In this document: piece by piece, positions 52,499 through 60,191 of the stretch | Numbering within the stretch: position 1 is the first letter of the stretch | Layout: each line of letters starts with the position of its first letter | Origin: Micromonospora lupini str. Lupac 08 | GTDB lineage: Bacteria; Actinomycetota; Actinomycetes; Mycobacteriales; Micromonosporaceae | NCBI RefSeq assembly: GCF_000297395.2 | Contig: NZ_HF570108.1 | Location: 3,615,397 to 3,679,396, forward strand | Direction of reading: 5' to 3' | DNA length: 64,000 nucleotides | The notes under the pieces: generated by a model | Databases searched by the model: none | Told to the model about the DNA's origin: nothing | Seen by the model: the letters and a program-made list of their open reading frames with translations, nothing else | Program-made: the position numbers and the translations under genes

Positions 52499-52999
52499 TC
52501 AGGCGCGGGTCGACTGGCGGTTGTTGCGCCACACCTGGCGGAGCCGGTCGACGAAGAAGTCCCGGTTCACCCAGTAGAACTCCAGCCAGATGTTGTCCGG
52601 GTCGCGCAGCCAGATCTGCGATCCCGCCTCGTGCTTCGAGGTGGTGATGCCGGAGTGCGCCACGCCGACGGCGTCCAGGTGGGTCACCCACTCGTCCAGG
52701 TCGCCGCGCTCGGGCACGTGGTAGGCCAGGTGGTGCAGCCCCGGGCGCCGCTCGTCGAAGCGGTCGCCGTCGGTGGGGCGGTCGCCGTCGACGTCGGTCT
52801 CGGGCGGGCCCTCGACGCAGCCCAGCACCACCGAGGCGAACGACGCCGTGTGCAGCAGGGTGCGGAAGCGGAAGCCGGACTCGGGTGGGGTGACGTCGTT
52901 GACCACCACCATCTCGAACACCGAGCAGTAGAACGCGGTGCTGCGTTCCAGGTCGACGACTGTGAGGTTGATGTGGTTCCGACCGTCCAGGCGTGGCAT
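52499..52999 (-). CDS. VOC superfamily protein (dioxygenase/lyase-like)
   Basis: 166 residues. NHINLTVVDLERSTAFYCSVFEM and GLHHLAYHVPERGDLDEWVTHLDAVGVAHSGITTS, with IWLRDPDNIWLEFYW at the end; His and Glu positions resemble a metal site of extradiol-type or glyoxalase-type VOC enzymes. Start ATG 52999. Followed upstream by the methyltransferase at 53011 in the same direction, forming a two-gene unit. Confidence 0.78.
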   Translation of the reverse strand: MPRLDGRNHINLTVVDLERSTAFYCSVFEMVVVNDVTPPESGFRFRTLLHTASFASVVLGCVEGPPETDVDGDRPTDGDRFDERRPGLHHLAYHVPERGDLDEWVTHLDAVGVAHSGITTSKHEAGSQIWLRDPDNIWLEFYWVNRDFFVDRLRQVWRNNRQSTRA

Positions 53000-53010
53000 C
53001 GCCGGCCTCC

Positions 53011-54093
53011 TCAGGCCGTCCGGCCGGCCGCCGCGACGGCAGGTCTGCCGGTGGCCCGGTCGCCGTCGGGCGCGGGCACCGCCGGCACGGCCTCCAGGAC
53101 CGACATCGACGAGGTCGGTGTGATCCGCGCCAGCCGGAAGCCGGCGTCGTCGAGCAGCGCGCGGAACTCCGGCTCGGTGCGGGTCCGCCCGCCGAAGAGG
53201 GCGAGCGCCTTGACGTCCATCACCTTGCCGGTGTCGTCGTGGTTGCCGTAGCGGCTGACCGACTCGACGATTACCACTCGGCTGTCGGGCCGGGCGGCGG
53301 CGCGCACGTTGCGCAGGATCGCGGTGGCCTGCTCGTCCGGCCAGTCGTGGATGATCGTCTTGAGCAGGTACACGTCGGCGCCCTCGGGCAGCGGGTCGAA
53401 GAAGCTGCCGCCGCGGACCTCGCACCTGTCGGCGACACCCGCGCGGGCCAGCACGTCCGGCGCCTCGGTGACCACGTGCGGCAGGTCGAGCAGGATCGCG
53501 TGCAGCTCGCGGTGGCGGGTGAGCAGGCCGGCGACGAAGGTGCCGTGGCCGCTGCCCACGTCCACGAGTGTCCGGGCCGTGCGCAGATCCAGCGCCGGCG
53601 CCACGGTGCGCAGCACGAACGGGTTGACGCTCTCGGCCGACCGCTCGAACCGGACGCACTCGTACGGGTGGTCGGCGAAGTGGTCGTAGTAGCGCGTCCC
53701 GCCGTGCACGTGCCCGAACGCGGTCTCGCCGGTGCGCAGGCTGTGCGTCAGGCGGGCCCACGAGTAGATGTCCGGTGGCATGAGAGGGAAGCACTCGCGT
53801 ACCGAGAACGGGTGGTCGCTGCGCAGCGGCTCGGCCAGCGGGGTGAGCCCGAAGACCTCGGGCGTGACCTCGGTGAAGATGCCCCGGCCGGCCAACGCGC
53901 GCAGGCCACGGGTCAACGCGGCGGGGTCGGCGCCGACGCGGCGGGCCAGCACGTCCACCGGCAACGGACCCTCGATGAGCTGGTCGGCGACCGCGAGGTC
54001 ACACATGACCCGGATGGTGAACGGAACGATGTAGTCGGCCAGTTCGGTGAGGCGGGTGACCGACGCGAGGTCGATGCGAGGCGTCACGGGCAT
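53011..54093 (-). CDS. SAM-dependent O-methyltransferase (acetylserotonin/MmcR type)
   Basis: 360 residues. N-terminal dimerisation and winged-helix part LTELADYIVPFTIRVMCDLAVADQL; SAM motif TLVDVGSGHGTFVAGLL; LLDLPHVVTEAPDVL, GSFFDPLPEGADVYLLKTIIHDWPDEQA with the His of the catalytic region. Typical small-molecule O-methyltransferase. Start 54093. Related to the pair at 61875 and 62922 but more distant; its promoter carries site F. Confidence 0.9.
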   Translation of the reverse strand: MPVTPRIDLASVTRLTELADYIVPFTIRVMCDLAVADQLIEGPLPVDVLARRVGADPAALTRGLRALAGRGIFTEVTPEVFGLTPLAEPLRSDHPFSVRECFPLMPPDIYSWARLTHSLRTGETAFGHVHGGTRYYDHFADHPYECVRFERSAESVNPFVLRTVAPALDLRTARTLVDVGSGHGTFVAGLLTRHRELHAILLDLPHVVTEAPDVLARAGVADRCEVRGGSFFDPLPEGADVYLLKTIIHDWPDEQATAILRNVRAAARPDSRVVIVESVSRYGNHDDTGKVMDVKALALFGGRTRTEPEFRALLDDAGFRLARITPTSSMSVLEAVPAVPAPDGDRATGRPAVAAAGRTA

Positions 54094-54100
54094 GCCCGTA

Positions 54101-54154
54101 CCGTATCCGGTCGAGCGTTGCGATACCAGATAGCATACGAGACACTTGATACGT
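54101..54154. promoter_or_regulatory. Cluster motif site F (divergent promoter, multiple half-sites)
   Basis: CCGTATCCGG (54101), then CGATACCAGATAGCATACGA beginning at 54121, and TTGATACGTG (54147). At least four GATA(C/G)-type half-sites fill the 59-bp gap between divergent genes. Confidence 0.6.
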
Positions 54155-55550
54155 GCATCTGAATCTGTTCACCCAGTGCTCGCCGTCGCCGCAGTTCAAG
54201 GGGTTCTGGCGGCACCCCGCCGACCGCAGCGCCACCGGCTACCGCGACCTCGGCTACTGGGTCGAGCTGGGCCGCCGGCTGGAGGCCGCCTGCCTGGACG
54301 CGCTCTTCTTCGCCGACGTGCACGGCACCTACGACGTCTACCAGGGCTCCTGGCGGGCGGCCGTGCGGCACGCCGTGCAGATCCCGTCGATCGACCCGCT
54401 GCTCGTGCTGCCGGCGATCGCGGCCACCACCTCCCGGCTGGGCCTCGCCGTCACCTACTCGACGACGTACCACGCCCCGTACGAGTGCGCCCGGGTGTTC
54501 AGCTCGCTTGACCACCTCACCGGCGGACGGATCGCCTGGAACATCGTCACCTCGTATCTGCGGTCCGCGTCGGCGAACGGGCTCGGCTCGTACCTGGACC
54601 ACGACGAGCGCTACGACCGGGCCGACGAGTACGTCGAGGTCGCCCGCCGGCTCTGGGAGGAGAGCTGGGACGACGACGCGGTCCGGCGCGACGTCGCCGC
54701 GAACGTCTTCACCGACCCGGACCGGGTACGCGAGATCGGCCACGACGGGCGCTGGTTCTCCGTGCGGGGGCCGCACCAGTGCGAGCCGTCGCCGCAGCGC
54801 ACCCCGGTGCTCTACCAGGCCGGCGCGTCCGGGCGGGGGATGACGTTCGCGGCCCGGCACGCCGAGGTCGTCTTCCTGACCATGGCGGAGCCGGCCAGCG
54901 GCGCGTCGCAGGTGGCCCGGCTGCGCGCCGAGGTGGCCGCCCACGGGCGCGACCCGCGCTCCGTCAAGGCGTTGCAGGGCAGCATGGTGATGGTCGCACC
55001 GACCAGGGCGGAGGCCCGCCGGCGGGCCGAGGAGTACGTGGCGCTGTGGAGCGGCGAGGGTCAGCTCGCCAAGTGGTGCGGCTGGATGGACGTGGACCTC
55101 GCGGCCTACCCGGACGAGACGCCGGTGGCCGAGATCGCCGGGCAGGGCAGCCAGAGCTTCGTGGGCTTCCTGCGCCGACTCGGGCCCGAGCGCACCTGGA
55201 CGGTCGGCGACGTGCGCTACCTGGTGGCCACGGCCCGCCGGCCCCGCACCGGCGCGCCGGTGACCCTCTTCGGCACGGTCGAGCAGGTCGCCGACCGGAT
55301 GGAGGAGTGGTGCGCGGTGGCCGACGTGGACGGTTTCAACCTCATCCCCTGCCCGACGACCCAGGGCATCGACGACATCTGCGACCTGCTGGTGCCGGAG
55401 TTGCAGCGGCGTGGCCTGTTCCGCACCGCGTACGACCCGGCCGAGCGGACCCTGCGGGAGCGCTACTTCGGCGCCGGCGCGCCCGTGCCGGCCCGGGTGC
55501 CGGCCCGGGACACGCAGGCACCGGCCGAACCCGCAGCCGCACGCGGCTGA
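54153..55550 (+). CDS. LLM-class FMN-dependent monooxygenase (NtaA/DmoA family)
   Basis: 465 residues. HLNLFTQCSPSPQFKGFWRHP at the start; LEAACLDALFFADVHGTYDVY; YSTTYHAPYECARVFSSLDHLTGGRIAWNIVTSYLRSASANGLG is the nitrilotriacetate monooxygenase-type signature; GASGRGMTFAARHAEVVFL follows. It uses reduced FMN from a separate reductase to oxygenate its substrate. GTG 54153 lies directly after site F. Convergent with a flavin-dependent oxygenase, both likely tailoring enzymes. Confidence 0.9.
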   Translation: MHLNLFTQCSPSPQFKGFWRHPADRSATGYRDLGYWVELGRRLEAACLDALFFADVHGTYDVYQGSWRAAVRHAVQIPSIDPLLVLPAIAATTSRLGLAVTYSTTYHAPYECARVFSSLDHLTGGRIAWNIVTSYLRSASANGLGSYLDHDERYDRADEYVEVARRLWEESWDDDAVRRDVAANVFTDPDRVREIGHDGRWFSVRGPHQCEPSPQRTPVLYQAGASGRGMTFAARHAEVVFLTMAEPASGASQVARLRAEVAAHGRDPRSVKALQGSMVMVAPTRAEARRRAEEYVALWSGEGQLAKWCGWMDVDLAAYPDETPVAEIAGQGSQSFVGFLRRLGPERTWTVGDVRYLVATARRPRTGAPVTLFGTVEQVADRMEEWCAVADVDGFNLIPCPTTQGIDDICDLLVPELQRRGLFRTAYDPAERTLRERYFGAGAPVPARVPARDTQAPAEPAAARG

Positions 55551-55609
55551 CGGGCCGCCTCGGCCGCGCGCTGCTCGCGTGCGCCACGGTCAGAACGCCA
55601 TGCTCAGAG

Positions 55610-55694
55610 CAGCGCCGCGGTCAGGGCAGCGCCGCGGTCAGAACGGCGCCGCGGTCAGAGCAGCGCCGCGGTCAGAGCAGCGCTGAAGTCGGAA
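55610..55694 (+). repeat. 17-bp GC-rich tandem repeat
   Basis: Five units of about 17 bp starting 55610, 55627, 55644, 55661 and 55678; consensus CAGCGCCGCGGTCAGAG, the fifth diverged. It lies between convergent genes. Confidence 0.9.
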
Positions 55695-55705
55695 CATTCC
55701 GCCGG

Positions 55706-56857
55706 TCAGAACATCGTGGTGTCGACGTCGGCGCCGGACAGCAGGGCGCCGACCGTGGCGTAGCTGTCGCGGCTGTTGACGAAGTGCTGCGTCGCGGTGT
55801 TGATGTCGCGCAGCCGACGTTGCAGCGGCGAGGAGTCGAACACGGTCGACGCGCCGGCCAGCGCGTACGCCGTCTGCACGGCCTGGAGTGCCGTGGCCGT
55901 GACCTGCGTGGCGGTGGCGCGCAGGCAGGCGCGGTCCAGCGCGCTGAGCACCTCGCCGCGCCGGGCGGTCTCCCAGGCCCCGGCCGCCTCGCGGTGCAGC
56001 AGCGCCCGGGCCGCGCGCAGGGCCACGTGGGCCTCGCCGAGTCGGTCGTGGAACACCGGGGAGTCGGCAAGCGGCCGGGTGCTGAACGTCCGGCGGCGGC
56101 CGGCGGCGGCGTGGGCCGCCGCGTCGTGCACGGCCCCCTGCGCGATGCCCAGGTCGACAGCCGCGATGAGCAGTCCGGCCTGCGCGATCCGGAAGACGGT
56201 GCGGCGCACGTCGTCGCCGTCGCCGACCAGGCTGAAGCCGCGGTGTTCGGGACAGGTGCGGCCGGCCGCCCGCACGTCCTGGCTGGCCGTGCCGCGCAGG
56301 CCCAGCACCTGCCAGGTGTCGACCAGCTCCAGCTCGCCGGCGGGGAAGAGCACCATCCGGGTCAGCGGAGCCCCGTTGGGCAGGGTCCGGGGGGTCCGAC
56401 CGTCGAGCACGATGCAGTTCAGGTAGATCCAGCTCGCCTGCGGGCTGCCGGTCACGAACGGCCACTGGCCGCTGACCCGCCAGCCGCCCGCCCCGTCCGG
56501 GGCGGCCCGGCCCTTCGGCGCGACCGCTCCGGCGCCCAGCACGTCCGGGCCGTTCGCGTAGATCTCGTCGCGTGCGGCGTCGGCGAAGCAGGCGAACAGC
56601 AGGTGCGCCAGGCCGACCTGGCCGATCAGCCAGCCGGTGGAGGCGTCCGCCGTGGACAGCCGCTCGATGACGCGCAGCGCCTCGGCAAGCGGCAGGTCGG
56701 CGCCACCGTACGCGGCCGGCACCAGCATCCGCAGGCAGCCCACCGCGCTCAGCTCGGCGAGAACGTCCTCGGGGACCCGGCCCGCCCGGTCAATCTCGGC
56801 CGCCCGCTCGGCGAGCGCGGGGAGCAGTCCGTCGACGCGGGGAAGCGTACTGGTCAC
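55706..56857 (-). CDS. Acyl-CoA-dehydrogenase-fold flavin monooxygenase
   Basis: 383 residues. LRMLVPAAYGGADLPLAEALRVIERLSTADASTGWLIGQ, GWRVSGQWPFVTGSPQASWIYLNC, LGLRGTASQDVRA and SSPLQRRLRDINTATQHFVNSRDSY match the HsaA/DszC-like group D monooxygenases rather than true dehydrogenases. The catalytic-base Glu of dehydrogenases is not in the usual place. Such enzymes hydroxylate aromatics or heteroatoms with reduced flavin. GTG 56857; divergent from the FAAL gene. Confidence 0.85.
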   Translation of the reverse strand: MTSTLPRVDGLLPALAERAAEIDRAGRVPEDVLAELSAVGCLRMLVPAAYGGADLPLAEALRVIERLSTADASTGWLIGQVGLAHLLFACFADAARDEIYANGPDVLGAGAVAPKGRAAPDGAGGWRVSGQWPFVTGSPQASWIYLNCIVLDGRTPRTLPNGAPLTRMVLFPAGELELVDTWQVLGLRGTASQDVRAAGRTCPEHRGFSLVGDGDDVRRTVFRIAQAGLLIAAVDLGIAQGAVHDAAAHAAAGRRRTFSTRPLADSPVFHDRLGEAHVALRAARALLHREAAGAWETARRGEVLSALDRACLRATATQVTATALQAVQTAYALAGASTVFDSSPLQRRLRDINTATQHFVNSRDSYATVGALLSGADVDTTMF

Positions 56858-56877
56858 GGTTGGACTCTATCGCCTTC

Positions 56878-56931
56878 CTCGTATCTTGTTTAGCCTTGTA
56901 TCTGCTATCAATCTCGGATAGACGTATCGGG
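56878..56931. promoter_or_regulatory. Cluster motif site G (divergent promoter)
   Basis: CTCGTATCTTG (56878-56888) and TTGTATCTG (56896-56904) lie 18 bp apart in direct orientation, followed by GGATAGACGTATCGG (56916-56930). Best-populated site of the family. Confidence 0.7.
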
Positions 56932-56949
56932 GGAGGAGGTGACGGGCCG

Positions 56950-58683
56950 ATGACCGAACGCGCCGTGGCGGAATCGCCGCTGCTGAGCTGGCTGGAGCGT
57001 CCCCGGCAGGACCGGGGTGTGCACTTCGCCGCCGGCGGCGACGACTGGACCTTCCTGTCGTACGCCGAGCTGGCCGACCGGACCCGGGTGCTCCTGGCCG
57101 GCCTGCGGGCGGTCGGGGTGACGCCGGGTGACGTGGTGTCCATCGTCGAACCCGCCGGCCCCGACTTCGTCGCCACGCTGTTCGCCGCGATGGCCGCCGG
57201 GGCGGCGCCCTCGCCGATCGCCCCGCCGCTGAACTTCCAGGACCGCGCGGTCTACGGCGAACACGTGTCGGGTCTCCTGCGCGCCGCCGCACCGCGGGTG
57301 GTGGTCTGCGCGGCCACCCTCACCACCGCCATCGCGCCGCTTGCCGAAACCGCCGGGGTCCCGCGCGTGCTGAGCGCCGACGAGCTGGCCGACGCCGCCG
57401 GCGGGTCCCGGGGCGCGGTCGCGGATCCCGGCCCGCTGGCCCTGTTGCAGTTCACGTCCGGCTCCAGCGGCCGCGCCCGCGGCGTGCAGGTGCCGCACGC
57501 CGCGCTGGCCGCCAACGTCGCGGCGATCCGGCGGTGGCTCGCGATGACCCCCGACGACCCGACCGCGTCCTGGCTGCCGGTGCACCACGACATGGGTCTC
57601 ATCGGCTGCCTGGTCACCCCGGTGGTCAACACCAGCGACCTGTGGCTGATGCCGCCGGAGGAGTTCGTCCGCAACCCCGGGCGCTACCTGCGCTGCTTCG
57701 GGGCACGGGGCGCGCGCCTGACCTCGATGCCGAACTTCGGGTTGGAGTACATCGCCCGCCGCGTCCGTCCCGAGGCGCTGACCGGGTTGGACTTCTCCGC
57801 CTGGCGCGCGGTCATCGTCGGCGCCGAGCGCGTCGACGCCGAGGCGCTGCGCCGCTTCTGCGCGCTGCTCGGCCCGCACGGCTTCGACCCGCGCGCGCTG
57901 CTGCCCGCGTACGGGCTGGCCGAGGCGACCCTGGCCGTCACCGGGCTGCCGCTCGACGAGCTGTACCACGCCGTCGAACTGCGCCCCGACCGACTGCGGC
58001 TGGGCGCGCGGGCCGTCGGTGACCCGGCCGAGCCGGTCGACGTGGACGACGGCGGCGAGGCGTACCCGGTGGTGGGCTGCGGCCGGCCGCTGACCGGGGT
58101 GCGGGTGCGGATCGTGGACGAGGCCGGCACGCCGCTTCCGGACGGGATGGTCGGCGAGATCGAGGTGCACGGCCCGTCCGTCGCCCAGGGGTACGTCAAC
58201 GAGGCCGACTCGGCGTCGCAGACCGCGCTGGGCGGTGGGGTGCTGCGCACCGCCGACGCCGGGTTCCTGCACGACGGGCAGTTGCACGTGCTGGGCCGGC
58301 TCGGCGACAGCATGAAGGTACGCGGCCGGGCGGTCTTCGCCGAGGACCTCGAGTGGGCCATCTGCCGCCCCGGGGTGCCGGCGCAACGGATGGCCGCGCT
58401 GCTGGGCCACCGCGCCGGCACCGCGACAGTGGTGGCCGTCTTCGAACAGGCCCAGCCGGAGTGGCTGGCCCAGGCGGAGCGCGAGCTGCGCCGCCGGGCG
58501 GAGGGCGCGCAGGTGGTCATCGTGGACGCGCCACGCGGCACCATCGCCCGCACCTCCAGCGGCAAACCCAAACGACGCCAGCTGTGGCAGGCGTTCGTCG
58601 ACGACCGGCTGCCCGGCACCGTGGTCACCACGGGACCGGCCGGTCGGTCCGACCAGACCGAGCACACGACGACGGCGTCCTGA
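56950..58683 (+). CDS. Fatty acyl-AMP ligase (FAAL)
   Basis: 577 residues. Adenylate-forming motif LLQFTSGSSGRARGVQVPHAAL; SWLPVHHDMGLIGCLVTPVV and LLPAYGLAEATLAVTG are FAAL-type; the C-terminal RTADAGFLHDGQLHVLGRLGDSMKVRGR matches FAAL tails. It activates a carboxylic acid as acyl-AMP and transfers it to an ACP. ATG 56950 after a GGGAGGAGG site. The next gene is the probable acceptor ACP. Gives a second acyl entry to the pathway besides the aryl cap. Confidence 0.93.
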   Translation: MTERAVAESPLLSWLERPRQDRGVHFAAGGDDWTFLSYAELADRTRVLLAGLRAVGVTPGDVVSIVEPAGPDFVATLFAAMAAGAAPSPIAPPLNFQDRAVYGEHVSGLLRAAAPRVVVCAATLTTAIAPLAETAGVPRVLSADELADAAGGSRGAVADPGPLALLQFTSGSSGRARGVQVPHAALAANVAAIRRWLAMTPDDPTASWLPVHHDMGLIGCLVTPVVNTSDLWLMPPEEFVRNPGRYLRCFGARGARLTSMPNFGLEYIARRVRPEALTGLDFSAWRAVIVGAERVDAEALRRFCALLGPHGFDPRALLPAYGLAEATLAVTGLPLDELYHAVELRPDRLRLGARAVGDPAEPVDVDDGGEAYPVVGCGRPLTGVRVRIVDEAGTPLPDGMVGEIEVHGPSVAQGYVNEADSASQTALGGGVLRTADAGFLHDGQLHVLGRLGDSMKVRGRAVFAEDLEWAICRPGVPAQRMAALLGHRAGTATVVAVFEQAQPEWLAQAERELRRRAEGAQVVIVDAPRGTIARTSSGKPKRRQLWQAFVDDRLPGTVVTTGPAGRSDQTEHTTTAS

Positions 58684-58707
58684 GGGACGTTCGGACAGGA
58701 GGCGGGA

Positions 58708-59013
58708 ATGACCGACGCGACCAGGTCGACGACAGCCGAGGTACGGACCGAGGCGGAGGTGCGTGATTCGGTGACGGCGATCGTCACCGAGCTGGCGCCC
58801 AACCCGGAGCAGACCGAGGGGGCGGGTGACTCGCGGCTGGTCGAGGACCTCGGCTTCCACTCCCTCGCGCTGCTGGAGTTGGCCTTCACCCTGGAGGACG
58901 AGTTCGAGCTGCCACCTATCGACGAGACGACGGCCCGCAAGATCGTCACGATCGACGCGGTGGTGGAGCACGTGAAGGACATCCTGCGCTCGCGCGGCGA
59001 GCTGGCCAGTTGA
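58708..59013 (+). CDS. Acyl carrier protein
   Basis: 101 residues. Phosphopantetheine site VEDLGFHSLALLELAFTLEDEFEL: the Ser is present but the usual Asp before it is His (FHSL instead of DSL). An acidic N-terminal extension precedes the domain. ATG 58708 follows GGAGGCGGG. Placed between FAAL and a methyltransferase, so it is the expected carrier for the FAAL product. Confidence 0.93.
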   Translation: MTDATRSTTAEVRTEAEVRDSVTAIVTELAPNPEQTEGAGDSRLVEDLGFHSLALLELAFTLEDEFELPPIDETTARKIVTIDAVVEHVKDILRSRGELAS

Positions 59014-60146
59014 CCGGCCGCCCGGGGCACGCGCCGGGCACGGCGACACTGCGCCCGCCGCCGCCCGGCGAGCCGGACCAGCGGGCCCGGGCGTTGTCGC
59101 TGCGGCTGTTCCTGGCCATGCTGCACACCCAGGAGCTGCTGGCCGGTTACCTGGGCGCCCGGCTGGGGCTGTACGAGGCACTGGATCGTGGCCCGGCCGA
59201 CGTGGCCGAGCTGTGCGCGCGTACCGGGATCGACCCCCGGTACGCGCGCGAGTGGCTGGAACAGCAGGCGGTCGCCGGGTTCGTCGACGTGGACGACGTG
59301 ACGGCCGCCCCCGAGCGGCGGGTCTACCGGCTACCGCCGGGGCACGCCGAGGTGCTGCTCGCCTCGGACAGCCCGCTGTCGCTGGTGTCGCTGACCATGC
59401 TGCCGCTGGGCGGGGTGGCCGGCGCGTTGCCGGCGCTGCTGGAGGCGTACCGCACCGGCGCCGGCGTGCCCGACGACGTGTACGGCGACGACTGGCGGCA
59501 CGGGCACTCGGGCGCCAACCGGGCGCTGTTCACGTACTCCCTGCCCGGGTGGCTCGCCACGGCGCTGCCGCAGCTCCACCAGCGGCTCGCCGCCGCGCCG
59601 AGCCGGATCGCCGACATCGGCTGCGGCGCGGGCTGGGCGGCGATCGCGCTGGCCCGGGCGTACCCCCTCGCCGAGGTCGACGGCTACGACCTGGACGCGC
59701 CGACGGTGGCCGCGGCGCAGGCGAACGCCGCGTCCGCCGGCGTCGCCGACCGCGTGCGGTTCCATCGGCGCGACGCCGCGGATCCGGAGCTGGCCGGCCG
59801 GTACGACCTGGTCTGCGTGTTCGACGCGTTGCACGAGATGAGCCAGCCGGTGTCGGTGCTGGCGGCCTGCCGGCGGCTACGCGCCGACGGTGGCGCGGTG
59901 CTGGTGCTCGACGCCAAGGTGGCGCACCGGTTCGTCGCACCCGGCGACGAGGTCGAGCGTTTCCAGTACGCCACGAGCGTGCTGCACTGCCTGCCGGCCG
60001 GTCTGGCCGCGCCGAACTCCACGGCCAGCGGCACGGTCCTGCGGCCCGCGCAGGTCCGCCGCTTCGCCACCGGGGCCGGCTTCGCCGACGTGCAGATCGT
60101 GCCGGTGGACGACCGGTTCCACCGGCTGTACCACCTGACCGGCTGA
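59010..60146 (+). CDS. SAM-dependent methyltransferase
   Basis: 378 residues. A winged-helix-like N-terminal part (GLYEALDRGPADVAELCARTGIDPRYAREWLEQQA) precedes the SAM motif SRIADIGCGAGWAAIALARAYP and VCVFDALHEMSQPVSVLAACRRL. Different from the MmcR-like trio. Start is probably TTG 59010, overlapping the ACP stop, which suggests translational coupling. It may methylate the ACP-bound intermediate or a free acid. Confidence 0.85.
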   Translation: MTGRPGHAPGTATLRPPPPGEPDQRARALSLRLFLAMLHTQELLAGYLGARLGLYEALDRGPADVAELCARTGIDPRYAREWLEQQAVAGFVDVDDVTAAPERRVYRLPPGHAEVLLASDSPLSLVSLTMLPLGGVAGALPALLEAYRTGAGVPDDVYGDDWRHGHSGANRALFTYSLPGWLATALPQLHQRLAAAPSRIADIGCGAGWAAIALARAYPLAEVDGYDLDAPTVAAAQANAASAGVADRVRFHRRDAADPELAGRYDLVCVFDALHEMSQPVSVLAACRRLRADGGAVLVLDAKVAHRFVAPGDEVERFQYATSVLHCLPAGLAAPNSTASGTVLRPAQVRRFATGAGFADVQIVPVDDRFHRLYHLTG

Positions 60147-60191
60147 AGCGGGGCGGGGGAGGGCGGCGACGCCTTCCCCCGCCCCGCTTCA
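60144..60191. terminator. Bidirectional terminator hairpin spanning both stop codons
   Basis: A 17-bp perfect stem TGAAGCGGGGCGGGGGA and complement, with an inner GGCG/CGCC pair in the loop. The TGA stops of both convergent genes (60144-60146 and 60189-60191 on the other strand) are part of the stem. Confidence 0.85.

Noticed and set aside
54551..54560. CTCGTATCTG inside the LLM monooxygenase gene
   Set aside because: A perfect motif copy, but in coding sequence (TSYL) with no nearby start; treated as chance, though it warns that single half-sites are weak evidence.
33880..59013. Isonitrile or polyyne pathway
   Set aside because: FAAL, ACP and thioesterase are shared with those systems, but the non-heme TfdA-like oxygenase of isonitrile clusters and the membrane desaturases of polyyne clusters are absent.
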